From Streptomyces sp. NBC_01669 (GTDB lineage: Bacteria > Actinomycetota > Actinomycetes > Streptomycetales > Streptomycetaceae), in NCBI RefSeq assembly GCF_026339735.1, contig NZ_JAPEQG010000001.1, positions 6,014,001 through 6,078,000 of the forward strand: 64,000 nucleotides of DNA, read 5' to 3'. The notes below the pieces were generated by a model. The model was not told the origin of the DNA, ran no database searches, and saw only the letters and a list, made by a program, of their open reading frames with translations. Both the position numbers and the translations under genes were made by a program. How positions within the stretch are numbered: the stretch's first letter is position 1; every line of letters begins with the position of its first letter. Below are positions 25,316 through 34,283 of the stretch, in pieces.

Positions 25316-26368
25316 TCAGATCTTGGTGCGGGACGTGTTGTAGAGCTTGGCGGCCAGGGCGGCCACGTCGTCCTGGGACATACCCTTGCCGGCCATGGTG
25401 AGCGCAACGTCGACGGCGCTCACCGCGCCGACCGTGCTGTAGTCGGCCCACACGCAGGAGGGAATTATGAACTCCTTGGGACCGCCCTTGGCGGTTCCGG
25501 CGCCCTTGCTGTTGGTCACCTTGATGTCCTGGCACTTCATCAGCGCCCCTTTGAATCCGGCCGGAGTCACGGCCTTGGGACTGCCGATGAGGGAGTACTC
25601 CATACCCGTGTTGTTCTTCTTCATGTCGTTCTCGGTGTTCGTGAACGAATTGTCGATGACCTTCGCGGGATCGGTGACATCACCCCAAAAGCCCTGGAGC
25701 GTGAGGCCCTTGATGCTGAGCTCATTATCCTTGGAGCCCGCGCTGTACTGGGCCACCGTCTGCTGGGGATTCTTGATCCCCATCGCTTCGGCCTTCGTCT
25801 TGGACTCGCCGGTCAACGGCGTCGAGGGAATCGATCCCGTCGAATCCTTCTTGTACTCGCCGACAGAAGCGGCCGGCGTCAGCTTGTAGCCCTTCGTGCT
25901 GTCCGCGACGTCGCTGTTGCTGGCACCGCCCGACGTCAGGAAGTACGCCCCGCCCGCGATGACCGCCAGTGCCACGACGACGCCGCCGATGATCAGGCCC
26001 GTCTTCTTCTTCGGAGGGGCCGGAGGCATCGGGACCTGGCCGCCGTACGGCGCCTGGCCGTAAGGGGGCTGGGGCTGCTGGCCGTACGGGCCCGGCTGCT
26101 GGGCCTGCGGGTAGCCGTAGCCCGGCTGGGGCTGCTGCGGAACACCCTGGGGGGCCTGCTGCGGATACCCGTAACCCGGCTGGCCGCCCTGCGGCTGCTG
26201 GCCGCCGTACGGGCCCGGCTGCTGGCCGTACGGGCCGGGCTGCTGGCCGTACGGGCCGGGCTGCTGGCCGTACAGGCCGGGCTGGCCTTGCGGCGGCTGA
26301 CCGCCGTACGGTCCGGGCTGGCCCTGCGGAGGCTGCCCGCCGTACGGGCCCGGCTGGTTGTAGCTCAT
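25316..26368 (-). CDS. membrane-anchored protein with GPYGQQP repeats
   Basis: A 350-residue protein. Residues ~1-120 are low-complexity Pro/Gly/Tyr/Gln repeats: PGPYGGQPPQGQ twice, then PGPYGQQ several times, then PGYGYPQ units. One membrane helix follows at ~130-155 (KKKTGLIIGGVVVALAVIAGGAYFL), then an extracytoplasmic Ser/Lys-rich domain of ~195 residues with two cysteines (KCQDIKV, SCVWAD) that may form a disulfide. The ATG at 26368 has AGGGGA upstream; an ATG at 26410 adds 14 residues but lacks a good site. Streptomycetes carry many such proteins; function unknown. Confidence 0.85.
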   Translation of the reverse strand: MSYNQPGPYGGQPPQGQPGPYGGQPPQGQPGLYGQQPGPYGQQPGPYGQQPGPYGGQQPQGGQPGYGYPQQAPQGVPQQPQPGYGYPQAQQPGPYGQQPQPPYGQAPYGGQVPMPPAPPKKKTGLIIGGVVVALAVIAGGAYFLTSGGASNSDVADSTKGYKLTPAASVGEYKKDSTGSIPSTPLTGESKTKAEAMGIKNPQQTVAQYSAGSKDNELSIKGLTLQGFWGDVTDPAKVIDNSFTNTENDMKKNNTGMEYSLIGSPKAVTPAGFKGALMKCQDIKVTNSKGAGTAKGGPKEFIIPSCVWADYSTVGAVSAVDVALTMAGKGMSQDDVAALAAKLYNTSRTKI

Positions 26369-26495
26369 CTGCGGTGTCCCCTGTTCGTCATGCTTATGCG
26401 TTCCGAACATCCTGACGGAAGGTCCACCCGCATGGATCGCCGGGAGTCACACCGTTACTGAACAAACCGGTTTCAGTGCACGACTGTGACGGCCC

Positions 26496-26509
26496 TAAAC
26501 TGTCCCCCG
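26496..26509 (+). promoter_or_regulatory. probable leaderless promoter of valS (-10 element to start codon)
   Basis: TAAACT is followed by seven bases and then the GTG start, with no ribosome site between. Transcription would begin at or next to the start codon. A weak -35 (TTTCAG) lies 19 bp further up. No T-box or other long leader fits in the 140-bp gap. Confidence 0.6.
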
Positions 26510-29130
26510 TGACCGAGAACACTCAGCAGACGCCAGCCAGCAACCCCGAACTGCCGACCCAGTACGCACCGGCCGAGGTAGAGGGGAAGCTGTATGAGCG
26601 CTGGGTAGAACGTGGTTACTTCGAGGCCGACGCGACAAGCGACAAGCCTCCGTTCACCGTCGTCATCCCGCCGCCGAACGTCACGGGCAGCCTCCACCTG
26701 GGGCACGCCTTCGAACACACGCTGATCGACGCCCTCACCCGCCGCAAGCGGATGCAGGGCTACGAGACGCTGTGGCAGCCGGGCATGGACCACGCCGGTA
26801 TCGCCACGCAGAACGTCGTCGAGCGTGAGCTCGCCAAGGAGGGCAAGTCCCGCCACGACCTGGGGCGCGAGGCCTTCATCGACCGCGTCTGGCAGTGGAA
26901 GGGCGAGTCCGGTGGACAGATCTCCGGGCAGATGAAGCGCCTGGGTGACGGTGTCGCCTGGTCGCGTGAGCGCTTCACCATGGACGAAGGTCTGTCCCAG
27001 GCCGTCCAGACCATCTTCAAGAAGCTCTACGACGACGAGCTGATCTACCGGGCCGAGCGCATCATCAACTGGTGTCCGCGCTGTCTCACAGCCATCTCGG
27101 ACATCGAGGTCGAGTACCAGGACGACGACGGCGAGCTCGTCTCCATCCGGTACGGCGAGGGCGAGGACTCCATCGTCGTCGCGACGACCCGTGCCGAGAC
27201 GATGCTGGGCGACACGGCCGTCGCCGTCCACCCGGAGGACGACCGCTACAAGCACCTGGTCGGCAAGGAGATCGAGCTGCCGCTCACCGGCCGCCGTATC
27301 CCGGTCGTCGCCGACGAGCACGTCGACCCCGAGTTCGGCACGGGCGCCGTCAAGGTCACGCCCGCGCACGACCCGAACGACTTCGAGATCGGCCAGCGGC
27401 ACGGTCTGCCGAGCCTCGCCGTCATGGACGAGCACGCGATCATCACGGCACACGGTCCCTTCCAGGGACTGGACCGGCTGGAGGCGCGCAGCGCCATCGT
27501 CGGCGCTCTGCGCGCCGACGGCCGGATCGTCGCCGAGAAGCGCCCGTACGTCCACTCCGTCGGCCACTGCTCGCGCTGCAAGACGACGATCGAGCCGCGG
27601 CTGTCCATGCAGTGGTGGGTCAAGGTCGGCCCGCTGGCCAAGGCGGCGGGCGACGCGGTCCGCGACGGCCAGGTCAAGATCCACCCGCAGGAGATGGAGA
27701 AGCGGTACTTCGACTGGGTCGACAACCTCCATGACTGGTGCATCTCGCGTCAGCTGTGGTGGGGCCACCGCATCCCCGTCTGGTACGGCCCGGACGGGGA
27801 GATCGTCTGCGTCGGCCCCGACGAGCAGCCGCCGAGCGGCGAGGGCTGGACGCAGGAGACCGATGTCCTCGACACCTGGTTCTCCTCCGGCCTGTGGCCG
27901 TTCTCGACGCTCGGCTGGCCGGAGCAGACCGAGAGCCTGGCGAAGTTCTACCCGAACTCCGTCCTGGTCACCGGCTACGACATCCTCTTCTTCTGGGTCG
28001 CCCGGATGATGATGTTCGGCCTGTACGCGATGGACGGCACCCCGCCTTTCCACACCATCGCTCTGCACGGCATGGTCCGCGACCAGTTCGGCAAGAAGAT
28101 GTCGAAGTCCTTCGGCAATGCGGTCAACCCGCTGGACTGGATGGACAAGTACGGCTCGGACGCCCTGCGCTTCACCCTGGCGCGCGGCGCCAACCCGGGC
28201 GTCGACGTCCCGATCGGCGAGGACTGGGTCCAGGGCTCCCGCAACTTCGCCAACAAGATCTGGAACGCCACGCGCTTCGCGCTGATGAACGGCGCCACGA
28301 TCGAGGGCGAGCTGCCCGACCCGTCACAGATGTCCGCGACGGACCGCTGGATCCTGTCGAAGCTCAACAAGACCGTCGCCGAAGTCGACGCGTTCTACGA
28401 CGACTTCCAGTTCTCCAAGCTCAGCGAGGCCCTCTTCCACTTCGCGTGGGACGAGGTCTTCGACTGGTACGTCGAGCTGTCGAAGACCACGTTCTTCGCG
28501 GGCGGCGAGCAGGCGAAGGTCTCCGGCCGGGTCCTCGGCGAGGTCCTCGACGTGATGCTGCGGCTCCTGCACCCGGTCGTCCCGTTCGTCACCGAGACGC
28601 TCTGGACCACGCTGACCGGCCGCGAGTCCGTCGTCATCGCCGACTGGCCGAAGGACTCCGGCTTCCGCGACGCGGCCGCCGAGCAGGAGATCGAGCTGGT
28701 CCAGCAGGTCGTCACCGAGGTCCGCCGGTTCCGCTCCGACCAGGGTCTCCAGCCCGGCCAGAAGGTCCCGGCCGAGCTCACCCTGACCGGCACGGCGCTC
28801 GCCCCGCACGAGGCGGCCATCCGCCAGCTGCTGCGCCTGCAGCCCGCCGGTGACGGCTTCCACGCCACCGCGTCGCTGCCGGTCGCGGGCGCCACCGTCG
28901 CCCTCGACCTGTCCGGCACCATCGACGTCGAGGCCGAGCGCAAGCGCCTGACGAAGGACCTGGACGCCGCCGAGAAGGAGAAGTCCCAGGCCAACGCCAA
29001 GCTCGGCAACGAGGCGTTCTTGGCCAAGGCACCGGACAACGTGGTCGACAAGATCCGTACCCGGCTCGCCAAGGCCGACGCGGACATCGCGCGGATCACC
29101 GCTCAGCTGGCGAACCTGCCGCAGAACTGA
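26509..29130 (+). CDS. valS: valine--tRNA ligase
   Basis: An 873-residue class I synthetase charging tRNA-Val. The HIGH-type motif HLGH is at residues 63-66 within PPPNVTGSLHLGHAF; KMSKS is near residue 531 (GKKMSKSFGNAVNPLDW). The editing domain lies between (GATTRAETMLGDTAVAVHP region). A C-terminal coiled coil is present (EAERKRLTKDLDAAEKEKSQ), as in most ValRS. The GTG at 26509 appears leaderless. A perfect terminator follows 13 bp after the stop. Confidence 0.98.
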   Translation: MTENTQQTPASNPELPTQYAPAEVEGKLYERWVERGYFEADATSDKPPFTVVIPPPNVTGSLHLGHAFEHTLIDALTRRKRMQGYETLWQPGMDHAGIATQNVVERELAKEGKSRHDLGREAFIDRVWQWKGESGGQISGQMKRLGDGVAWSRERFTMDEGLSQAVQTIFKKLYDDELIYRAERIINWCPRCLTAISDIEVEYQDDDGELVSIRYGEGEDSIVVATTRAETMLGDTAVAVHPEDDRYKHLVGKEIELPLTGRRIPVVADEHVDPEFGTGAVKVTPAHDPNDFEIGQRHGLPSLAVMDEHAIITAHGPFQGLDRLEARSAIVGALRADGRIVAEKRPYVHSVGHCSRCKTTIEPRLSMQWWVKVGPLAKAAGDAVRDGQVKIHPQEMEKRYFDWVDNLHDWCISRQLWWGHRIPVWYGPDGEIVCVGPDEQPPSGEGWTQETDVLDTWFSSGLWPFSTLGWPEQTESLAKFYPNSVLVTGYDILFFWVARMMMFGLYAMDGTPPFHTIALHGMVRDQFGKKMSKSFGNAVNPLDWMDKYGSDALRFTLARGANPGVDVPIGEDWVQGSRNFANKIWNATRFALMNGATIEGELPDPSQMSATDRWILSKLNKTVAEVDAFYDDFQFSKLSEALFHFAWDEVFDWYVELSKTTFFAGGEQAKVSGRVLGEVLDVMLRLLHPVVPFVTETLWTTLTGRESVVIADWPKDSGFRDAAAEQEIELVQQVVTEVRRFRSDQGLQPGQKVPAELTLTGTALAPHEAAIRQLLRLQPAGDGFHATASLPVAGATVALDLSGTIDVEAERKRLTKDLDAAEKEKSQANAKLGNEAFLAKAPDNVVDKIRTRLAKADADIARITAQLANLPQN

Positions 29131-29142
29131 TGATCTGAGCGT

Positions 29143-29184
29143 GAAGCCCCCGTGTCCCTGACCGACCAGGGACACGGGGGCTTC
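29143..29184 (+). terminator. terminator of valS
   Basis: Perfect 18-base arms (GAAGCCCCCGTGTCCCTG and complement) with a six-base loop. Confidence 0.88.
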
Positions 29185-29298
29185 GCCGTCCCCGCTCCGG
29201 CGGCTCGTACAGCCCGTACGGCGTGTCCGGTGCCGGGCAGTCGTCCGCCCGGCCGCCGAGGCACGCGCCGCTCCGGCGCCGCGGTCGGAATCGGAGGG

Positions 29299-29330
29299 CA
29301 GGGGGCACATGGAGCACCATGTGCCCCCTG
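29299..29330 (+). terminator. second perfect hairpin between valS and folC
   Basis: CAGGGGGCACATGG and its perfect complement with a four-base AGCA loop, about 95 bp before the folC start. It is not needed to end valS, which already has a terminator. It may be a back-up terminator, a processing site or the end of an unseen small transcript. No T-run follows. Confidence 0.5.
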
Positions 29331-29423
29331 GGCGCGTTGTGCCGACAGCGGCCCGGGCGGGCGATTCGTGACCGTTGCCGGGCCCCGCGCCGGATGTCCG
29401 TCCCGATCCGTAGACTGGGACCC

Positions 29424-30947
29424 GTGAGTGAGCCCCGCCCTTCAGACCGGCACGACGCGTCCGAGTCCGACGACACCTTCGCGGAGATCGTCGACGAAGC
29501 GACCCAACGCGACCCCGACCTGGCGGTGATCGAGGCCGGCAGCCGCACCCTGCGCACGGCCTCGGGACCGGTCCCGGGTGACGAGATCCCCGCCCGACCC
29601 GCCGACCCGGAGGTGGACAAGGCACTGCGCGCGGTGGAGCAGGAGCTCGCCGGCCGCTGGGGCGAGACGAAGCTCGAACCGTCCGTGTCGCGGATCGCCG
29701 CGCTGATGGACGTGCTCGGCGAGCCGCAGCACGCGTACCCGTCGATCCACATCACCGGTACCAACGGCAAGACCAGCACCGCCCGCATGATCGAGGCCCT
29801 GCTCGGCGCCTTCGAGCTGCGCACCGGCCGCTACACCTCGCCGCACGTCCAGTCGATCACCGAGCGGATCAGCCTGGACGGTTCGCCGATGGACCCGGAG
29901 CGGTTCATCGAGACGTACAACGACATCAAGCCGTACGTCGAGATGGTCGACGCCCAGCAGCCCTACCGGCTGTCCTTCTTCGAGGTGCTGACCGGCATGG
30001 CCTACGCGGCCTTCGCCGACGCGCCGGTCGACGTCGCCGTCGTCGAGGTCGGCATGGGCGGCAGCTGGGACGCGACGAACGTGATCGACTCCTCGGTCGC
30101 CGTCGTCACCCCCATCTCGCTGGACCACACCGACCGGCTCGGCTCCACACCCGCCGAGATCGCCGCCGAGAAGTCCGGGATCATCAAGCAGGACGCCACC
30201 GTCATCCTGGCCCAGCAGCCGGTCGACGCCGCGCAGGTCATGCTGAAGAAGGCCGTCGAGGTCGACGCCACGGTCGCCCGCGAGGGCATGGAGTTCGGCG
30301 TCGTCTCCCGCGAGATCGCGGTCGGCGGCCAGCTTCTGACACTGCGCGGCCTCGGCGGCGAGTACGAGGAGGTCTTCCTCCCGCTGTACGGCGCCCACCA
30401 GGCGCACAACGCGGCGGTGGCGCTCGCCGCAGTCGAGGCGTTCTTCGGTATCGGCGCCGAGCAGTCCGGCTCGCTCGACTTCGACACGATCCGCCGGGCC
30501 TTCGCCTCGGTCCGCTCGCCGGGCCGCCTCGAAGTCGTCCGGAGCAGCCCGACCGTCGTCCTGGACGCGGCCCACAACCCGGCGGGCGCCCGCGCCACCG
30601 CCGACGGGCTGTCCGAGGCGTTCGGCTTCTCCCGGCTGATCGGCGTGGTCGGCGCCAGCGGCGACAAGGACGTCCGGGGGCTCCTCGAAGCCTTCGAGCC
30701 GATCTTCGCCGAGGTCGTCGTCACCCAGAACTCCAGCGGCCGCGCGATGGACGCCGACGAACTGGCCGCCGTCGCGGTCGAGGTCTTCGGCGGCGACCGC
30801 GTCCAGGTCGAGCCGCGCCTCGACGACGCGCTGGAGGCGGCGATCACCCTCGCCGAGGAGGAGGACGAGTACGCGGGCGCCGGCGTCCTGGTGACCGGCT
30901 CCGTGATCACGGTCGGCGAGGCCCGGCTGCTTCTGGGAAGGCACTGA
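29424..30947 (+). CDS. folC: bifunctional folylpolyglutamate synthase/dihydrofolate synthase
   Basis: A 507-residue Mur-ligase-like enzyme. It joins glutamate to dihydropteroate and adds further glutamates to folates. The P-loop ITGTNGKTSTAR is near residues 110-120, preceded by the family's SRIAALMDVLGEPQHAYPSIH. The TSPHVQSITERISLDG and SLDHTDRLG blocks and the C-terminal DAAHNPAGARA motif are all present. A ~70-residue acidic N-terminal extension precedes the core. TAGACT lies seven bases before the GTG with no ribosome site, so the message is probably leaderless. DUF4233 and ndk follow closely. Confidence 0.95.
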   Translation: MSEPRPSDRHDASESDDTFAEIVDEATQRDPDLAVIEAGSRTLRTASGPVPGDEIPARPADPEVDKALRAVEQELAGRWGETKLEPSVSRIAALMDVLGEPQHAYPSIHITGTNGKTSTARMIEALLGAFELRTGRYTSPHVQSITERISLDGSPMDPERFIETYNDIKPYVEMVDAQQPYRLSFFEVLTGMAYAAFADAPVDVAVVEVGMGGSWDATNVIDSSVAVVTPISLDHTDRLGSTPAEIAAEKSGIIKQDATVILAQQPVDAAQVMLKKAVEVDATVAREGMEFGVVSREIAVGGQLLTLRGLGGEYEEVFLPLYGAHQAHNAAVALAAVEAFFGIGAEQSGSLDFDTIRRAFASVRSPGRLEVVRSSPTVVLDAAHNPAGARATADGLSEAFGFSRLIGVVGASGDKDVRGLLEAFEPIFAEVVVTQNSSGRAMDADELAAVAVEVFGGDRVQVEPRLDDALEAAITLAEEEDEYAGAGVLVTGSVITVGEARLLLGRH

Positions 30948-30952
30948 CCCCT

Positions 30953-31309
30953 GTGCGTACGCTCTGCGCGTCGACGTTGATCGGCGAATTCTTCGTGATC
31001 GGTTTCGCCGGACTCGTCGCGATGAAGTCCGACGACCTGTCGAACACCACCGTCTGGACGGTCTGCGGCATCGGCATGCTGCTCTCCGTCCTGCTCTGCG
31101 GGATGCTCACCCGCCCCGGCGGCACAGCGCTCGGCTGGGCGCTGCAGGTCGCACTGGTCGCCAGTGGATTCGTCGTCCCGATGATGTTCATCCTGGGGCT
31201 GGTCTTCGGCGGACTGTGGTGGGCCTCGGTGCACTACGGCCGCAAGATCGACGAGGCGAAGGCACGCTGGGCGGCGCAGGCGGCGACCGAAGCCCCGGCC
31301 GGCGGCTGA
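30953..31309 (+). CDS. DUF4233 membrane protein
   Basis: A 118-residue protein with four predicted helices (LIGEFFVIGFAGLVAM, VCGIGMLLSVLLCGML, GWALQVALVASGFVV, FILGLVFGGLWWASVHYG) and a basic, Ala-rich cytoplasmic tail. It starts 5 bp after folC with a GTG and is followed by ndk, the usual actinobacterial arrangement of this family. Function unknown; constant linkage to folC suggests a shared transcript rather than a shown role. Confidence 0.88.
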   Translation: MRTLCASTLIGEFFVIGFAGLVAMKSDDLSNTTVWTVCGIGMLLSVLLCGMLTRPGGTALGWALQVALVASGFVVPMMFILGLVFGGLWWASVHYGRKIDEAKARWAAQAATEAPAGG

Positions 31310-31409
31310 AACCTGAAGCCGGGCACGGCGGGCAAACCCGGCCGCCGGCCCGTCTCCGTGCCCCTGTAACCTCGCCTCACCGCACCCGCATGCCCTCAAG
31401 GAGCCGCAC

Positions 31410-31823
31410 ATGACTCAGCGCACCCTCGTCCTTCTCAAGCCCGACGCTGTCAGGCGTGGGCTGATCGGCGAGATCGTCGGCCGGATCGAGCGCAAGGCCG
31501 GCTGGCAGGTCACCGCGCTGGAGCTGCGCACGCTCGACCGGGCGACCTTGGAGCAGCACTACGCCGAGCACGTCGGCCGCCCGTTCTACGAGCCGCTCGT
31601 CGAGTTCATGCAGTCCGGCCCCGTCGTCGTCCTGGTCGCCGAGGGCGAGCGGGTCATCGAGGGCGTCCGTGCCCTGGCCGGCCCGACCGACCCGATCGCC
31701 GCCGCGCCCGGCTCCATCCGTGGCGACTTCGGCACGATCACCCGCGAGAACCTCATCCACGCCTCGGACTCCGAGGAGTCCGCAGAGCGAGAACTGAAGC
31801 TGTTCTTTCCGGGACTTTCCTGA
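31410..31823 (+). CDS. ndk: nucleoside diphosphate kinase
   Basis: A 137-residue enzyme that balances nucleoside triphosphates. The phosphorylated histidine is His117 in ENLIHASDS, with the upstream KPDAVRRGLIGEIVGRIE and the phosphate-binding GPTDP...APGSIRGDFG segments complete. AAGGAG lies seven bases before the ATG. A hairpin terminator follows. Confidence 0.98.
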   Translation: MTQRTLVLLKPDAVRRGLIGEIVGRIERKAGWQVTALELRTLDRATLEQHYAEHVGRPFYEPLVEFMQSGPVVVLVAEGERVIEGVRALAGPTDPIAAAPGSIRGDFGTITRENLIHASDSEESAERELKLFFPGLS

Positions 31824-31855
31824 CCTCGGATCAGCCAAACAGCGCTCATGACCCG

Positions 31856-31881
31856 GGGCGACCGAAGTAATTCGGTCGCCC
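31856..31881 (+). terminator. terminator of ndk
   Basis: GGGCGACCGAA-GTAA-TTCGGTCGCCC, a perfect 11-bp stem with a four-base loop. The region from here to mreB (to 32113) holds no gene and must carry the mreB promoter or promoters. Confidence 0.75.
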
Positions 31882-32113
31882 TTCGGCATAGGGTCCCCGA
31901 TCGCGGGAACGCATCCCTCCGACGTAACGTCACCATGAGTGGAACGGCCACCCGTTCCGCCCACAATGGCGAAGGACCCTCGCGCGGTGTCCGTGAATAC
32001 GGCACTACGATGGAATCTTCCACGCCCGCAGCGCTCACCTCGCCTACCAAAACAAGCCATAACCGCTTCTTGGGAAGGCCCGACGCATCCTCATGGGGAA
32101 CAAGGGGAACTCA

Positions 32114-33133
32114 ATGTCGTTCATCGGCCGTGACATGGCTATCGACCTAGGGACTGCCAACACGCTGGTGTACGTCAGGGGGCGCGGCATCGTTCTGAAC
32201 GAGCCGTCCGTCGTGGCCATCAACACCAACACCGGCGGCATCCTGGCGGTCGGTTCCGAGGCCAAGAAGATGATCGGGCGTACACCGGGCAACATTGTTG
32301 CCGTACGGCCCCTGAAGGACGGCGTGATCGCCGACTTCGAGATCACGGAGCGGATGCTCCGCTACTTCATCCTGAAGATCCACAAGCGCCGCTACCTGGC
32401 CCGCCCGCGGGTCGTCGTCTGCGTGCCCTCGGGCATCACCGGGGTCGAGCGGCGCGCCGTCATCGAGGCGTCGACGCAGGCCGGCGCGCGGCAGGTGCAC
32501 ATCATCGAGGAGCCCATGGCCGCGGCCATCGGTTCCGGGCTGCCGGTCCACGAGGCCACCGGCAACATGGTGGTCGACATCGGTGGCGGCACCACCGAGG
32601 TCGCCGTGATCTCGCTCGGCGGAATCGTCACTGCCCAGTCGATCCGGGTCGCCGGTGACGAGCTGGACAACGCGATCATCCAGCACATCAAGAAGGAGTA
32701 CTCGCTCCTCCTCGGTGAGCGCACCGCCGAACAGATCAAGATCACGATCGGCTCGGCGTACGACATGGACAAGGACGAGCACACCGAGATCCGCGGCCGC
32801 GACCTGGTCTCCGGATTGCCCAAGACGGTCGTCATCTCCGCCGCGGAGGTCCGCAAGGCCATCGAGGAACCGGTCAACGCGATCGTCGACGCGGTGAAGA
32901 CCACGCTCGACAAGTGCCCGCCGGAGCTCTCCGGCGACGTCATGGACCGCGGCATCGTCCTCACCGGCGGCGGCGCGCTGCTGCGCGGACTGGACGAGCG
33001 ACTGCGCCGTGAGACCGGCATGCCGATCCACATCGCCGAGGACCCGCTGGACTCGGTGGCACTGGGATCCGGTAAGTGTGTCGAGGAGTTCGAGGCGCTC
33101 CAGCAGGTGCTGGACGCCCAGCCCCGCAGGTAG
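32114..33133 (+). CDS. mreB: rod shape-determining protein MreB
   Basis: A 339-residue bacterial actin that binds ATP and forms membrane-bound filaments. The phosphate-1 loop is MAIDLGTANTLVYV, phosphate-2 is VVDIGGGTTEVAVISLGG, and the adenosine motif is GIVLTGGGALLRGLDERL. In Streptomyces MreB acts mainly in spore-wall assembly rather than in hyphal growth. AAGGGGAA precedes the ATG at 32114; an ATG at 32093 would add seven residues but has no ribosome site. A hairpin separates it from mreC. Confidence 0.96.
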   Translation: MSFIGRDMAIDLGTANTLVYVRGRGIVLNEPSVVAINTNTGGILAVGSEAKKMIGRTPGNIVAVRPLKDGVIADFEITERMLRYFILKIHKRRYLARPRVVVCVPSGITGVERRAVIEASTQAGARQVHIIEEPMAAAIGSGLPVHEATGNMVVDIGGGTTEVAVISLGGIVTAQSIRVAGDELDNAIIQHIKKEYSLLLGERTAEQIKITIGSAYDMDKDEHTEIRGRDLVSGLPKTVVISAAEVRKAIEEPVNAIVDAVKTTLDKCPPELSGDVMDRGIVLTGGGALLRGLDERLRRETGMPIHIAEDPLDSVALGSGKCVEEFEALQQVLDAQPRR

Positions 33134-33147
33134 CGACAACACAGCGG

Positions 33148-33182
33148 TCCGCCGTACGGGCGTTGCCGCCCCGTACGGCGGA
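33148..33182 (+). terminator. hairpin between mreB and mreC
   Basis: TCCGCCGTACGGG and its perfect complement with a nine-base loop, 14 bp after the mreB stop. It would end or weaken transcription so that mreB is made in excess over mreC-rodA. Confidence 0.72.
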
Positions 33183-33234
33183 TCGTTGATATACAGGCAC
33201 GAACATTCCGACGAGGAAGGCACGGCCGCCGCAC

Positions 33235-34272
33235 GTGAGGGACACACGAGAGAGCCGGCTGCTCCTGGTGCTGCTGATCGCCATCGCATTCGCACTGATT
33301 ACGGTGGACATCCGCGGCGGCGAGGAGTCACCGGTGGACGGCGCCCGGCGGGTCGCCGCAACGGCCTTCGGGCCGGTCGAGAACGGCGTTGCGGCAGCCG
33401 TCGACCCGGTGGGCAACGCCATAGGGGCGATCCGGGACTCCGGTGAACGGCACAACCGGATCGCCGCCCTGGAAGAGCAGAACGCCGCGCTGAAGACGAA
33501 GCTCGGCAGCGACGACCGAAACCGCAACCGGGTGCGCGAACTCGACAAGATGCTGAAGAAGTCCGCCGCCGGCCAGTACGGCATCAAGGCCGCCGAGGTC
33601 ATCGCCATAGGATCGGCCCAGGGCTTCTCCTGGACCGTCACCATCGACGCGGGCTCCAACGACGGGCTCAAGCGCGACATGACCGTCATCAACGGCGACG
33701 GACTCGTCGGCCGCGTCACCACCGTCGGCCCGGACACCGCGACGGTGCTCCTCGCCAACGATCCCGACTTCACGGTCGGCACCCGGATGGAGAAGACCGA
33801 CGAACTCGGCTTCGCCACCGGCCAGGGCGACCGCCCGCTCTCCGTCCAGTTCCTCAACGGCAAGGCCAAGGTGAAGAAGGGCGACCGGCTGGTCACCTTC
33901 GGCTCCAGCAGGAACAAGCCGTTCGTGCCCGGAGTCCCGGTCGGCGAAGTGGTCCGCGTCGACCCGTCCGGCGGCGACCTGACCCGTACCGTCTATGTCC
34001 GCCCGTACGTCGGCTTCACCCGACTCGACATCGTCGGCGTCGTCGTCCAGGCACCGCGCGAGGACCCGCGCGACATGGTCCTGCCGAAACAGCCCCCCAA
34101 ACCGAAACCCACCCCGACCCCCACGGTCACCGTCACCATCTCGCCCAACGGTGACATCGTCGACACCAACGGAAAGGTCGTGGGGAACGTCAACGAGACC
34201 CCGAGCGGCAGTCCCAGTGGGAGTCCCAGCCCCACCGGAACCACCGGCAACGCGGTCAACGAGCAGAGATAG
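33235..34272 (+). CDS. mreC: rod shape-determining protein MreC
   Basis: A 345-residue bitopic protein. One membrane helix lies at ~8-24 (LLLVLLIAIAFALITV), a coiled coil at ~75-105 (RIAALEEQNAALKTKLG) and then the double beta-barrel domain (GFSWTVTIDAGSNDGLKRDMTVINGDGLVGRV). The C-terminal ~70 residues are a disordered Pro/Thr/Ser tail (PKPTPTPTVTVTISPNG), longer than in Bacillus. It scaffolds PBP2, RodA and MreD at the outer face of the membrane. GTG start. Confidence 0.94.
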   Translation: MRDTRESRLLLVLLIAIAFALITVDIRGGEESPVDGARRVAATAFGPVENGVAAAVDPVGNAIGAIRDSGERHNRIAALEEQNAALKTKLGSDDRNRNRVRELDKMLKKSAAGQYGIKAAEVIAIGSAQGFSWTVTIDAGSNDGLKRDMTVINGDGLVGRVTTVGPDTATVLLANDPDFTVGTRMEKTDELGFATGQGDRPLSVQFLNGKAKVKKGDRLVTFGSSRNKPFVPGVPVGEVVRVDPSGGDLTRTVYVRPYVGFTRLDIVGVVVQAPREDPRDMVLPKQPPKPKPTPTPTVTVTISPNGDIVDTNGKVVGNVNETPSGSPSGSPSPTGTTGNAVNEQR

Positions 34273-34283
34273 AGCTGATCCCC

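Noticed and set aside
25316..26368. Proline/glycine-rich repeats taken as a CRISPR or DNA repeat array
   Set aside because: The repeat is in the coding frame (PGPYGQQ units), has no spacers, and belongs to a membrane-anchored protein.
26369..26508. A T-box riboswitch upstream of valS
   Set aside because: The gap is only 140 bp, shared with a divergent gene, shows no T-box sequence, and the -10 element abuts the start codon.
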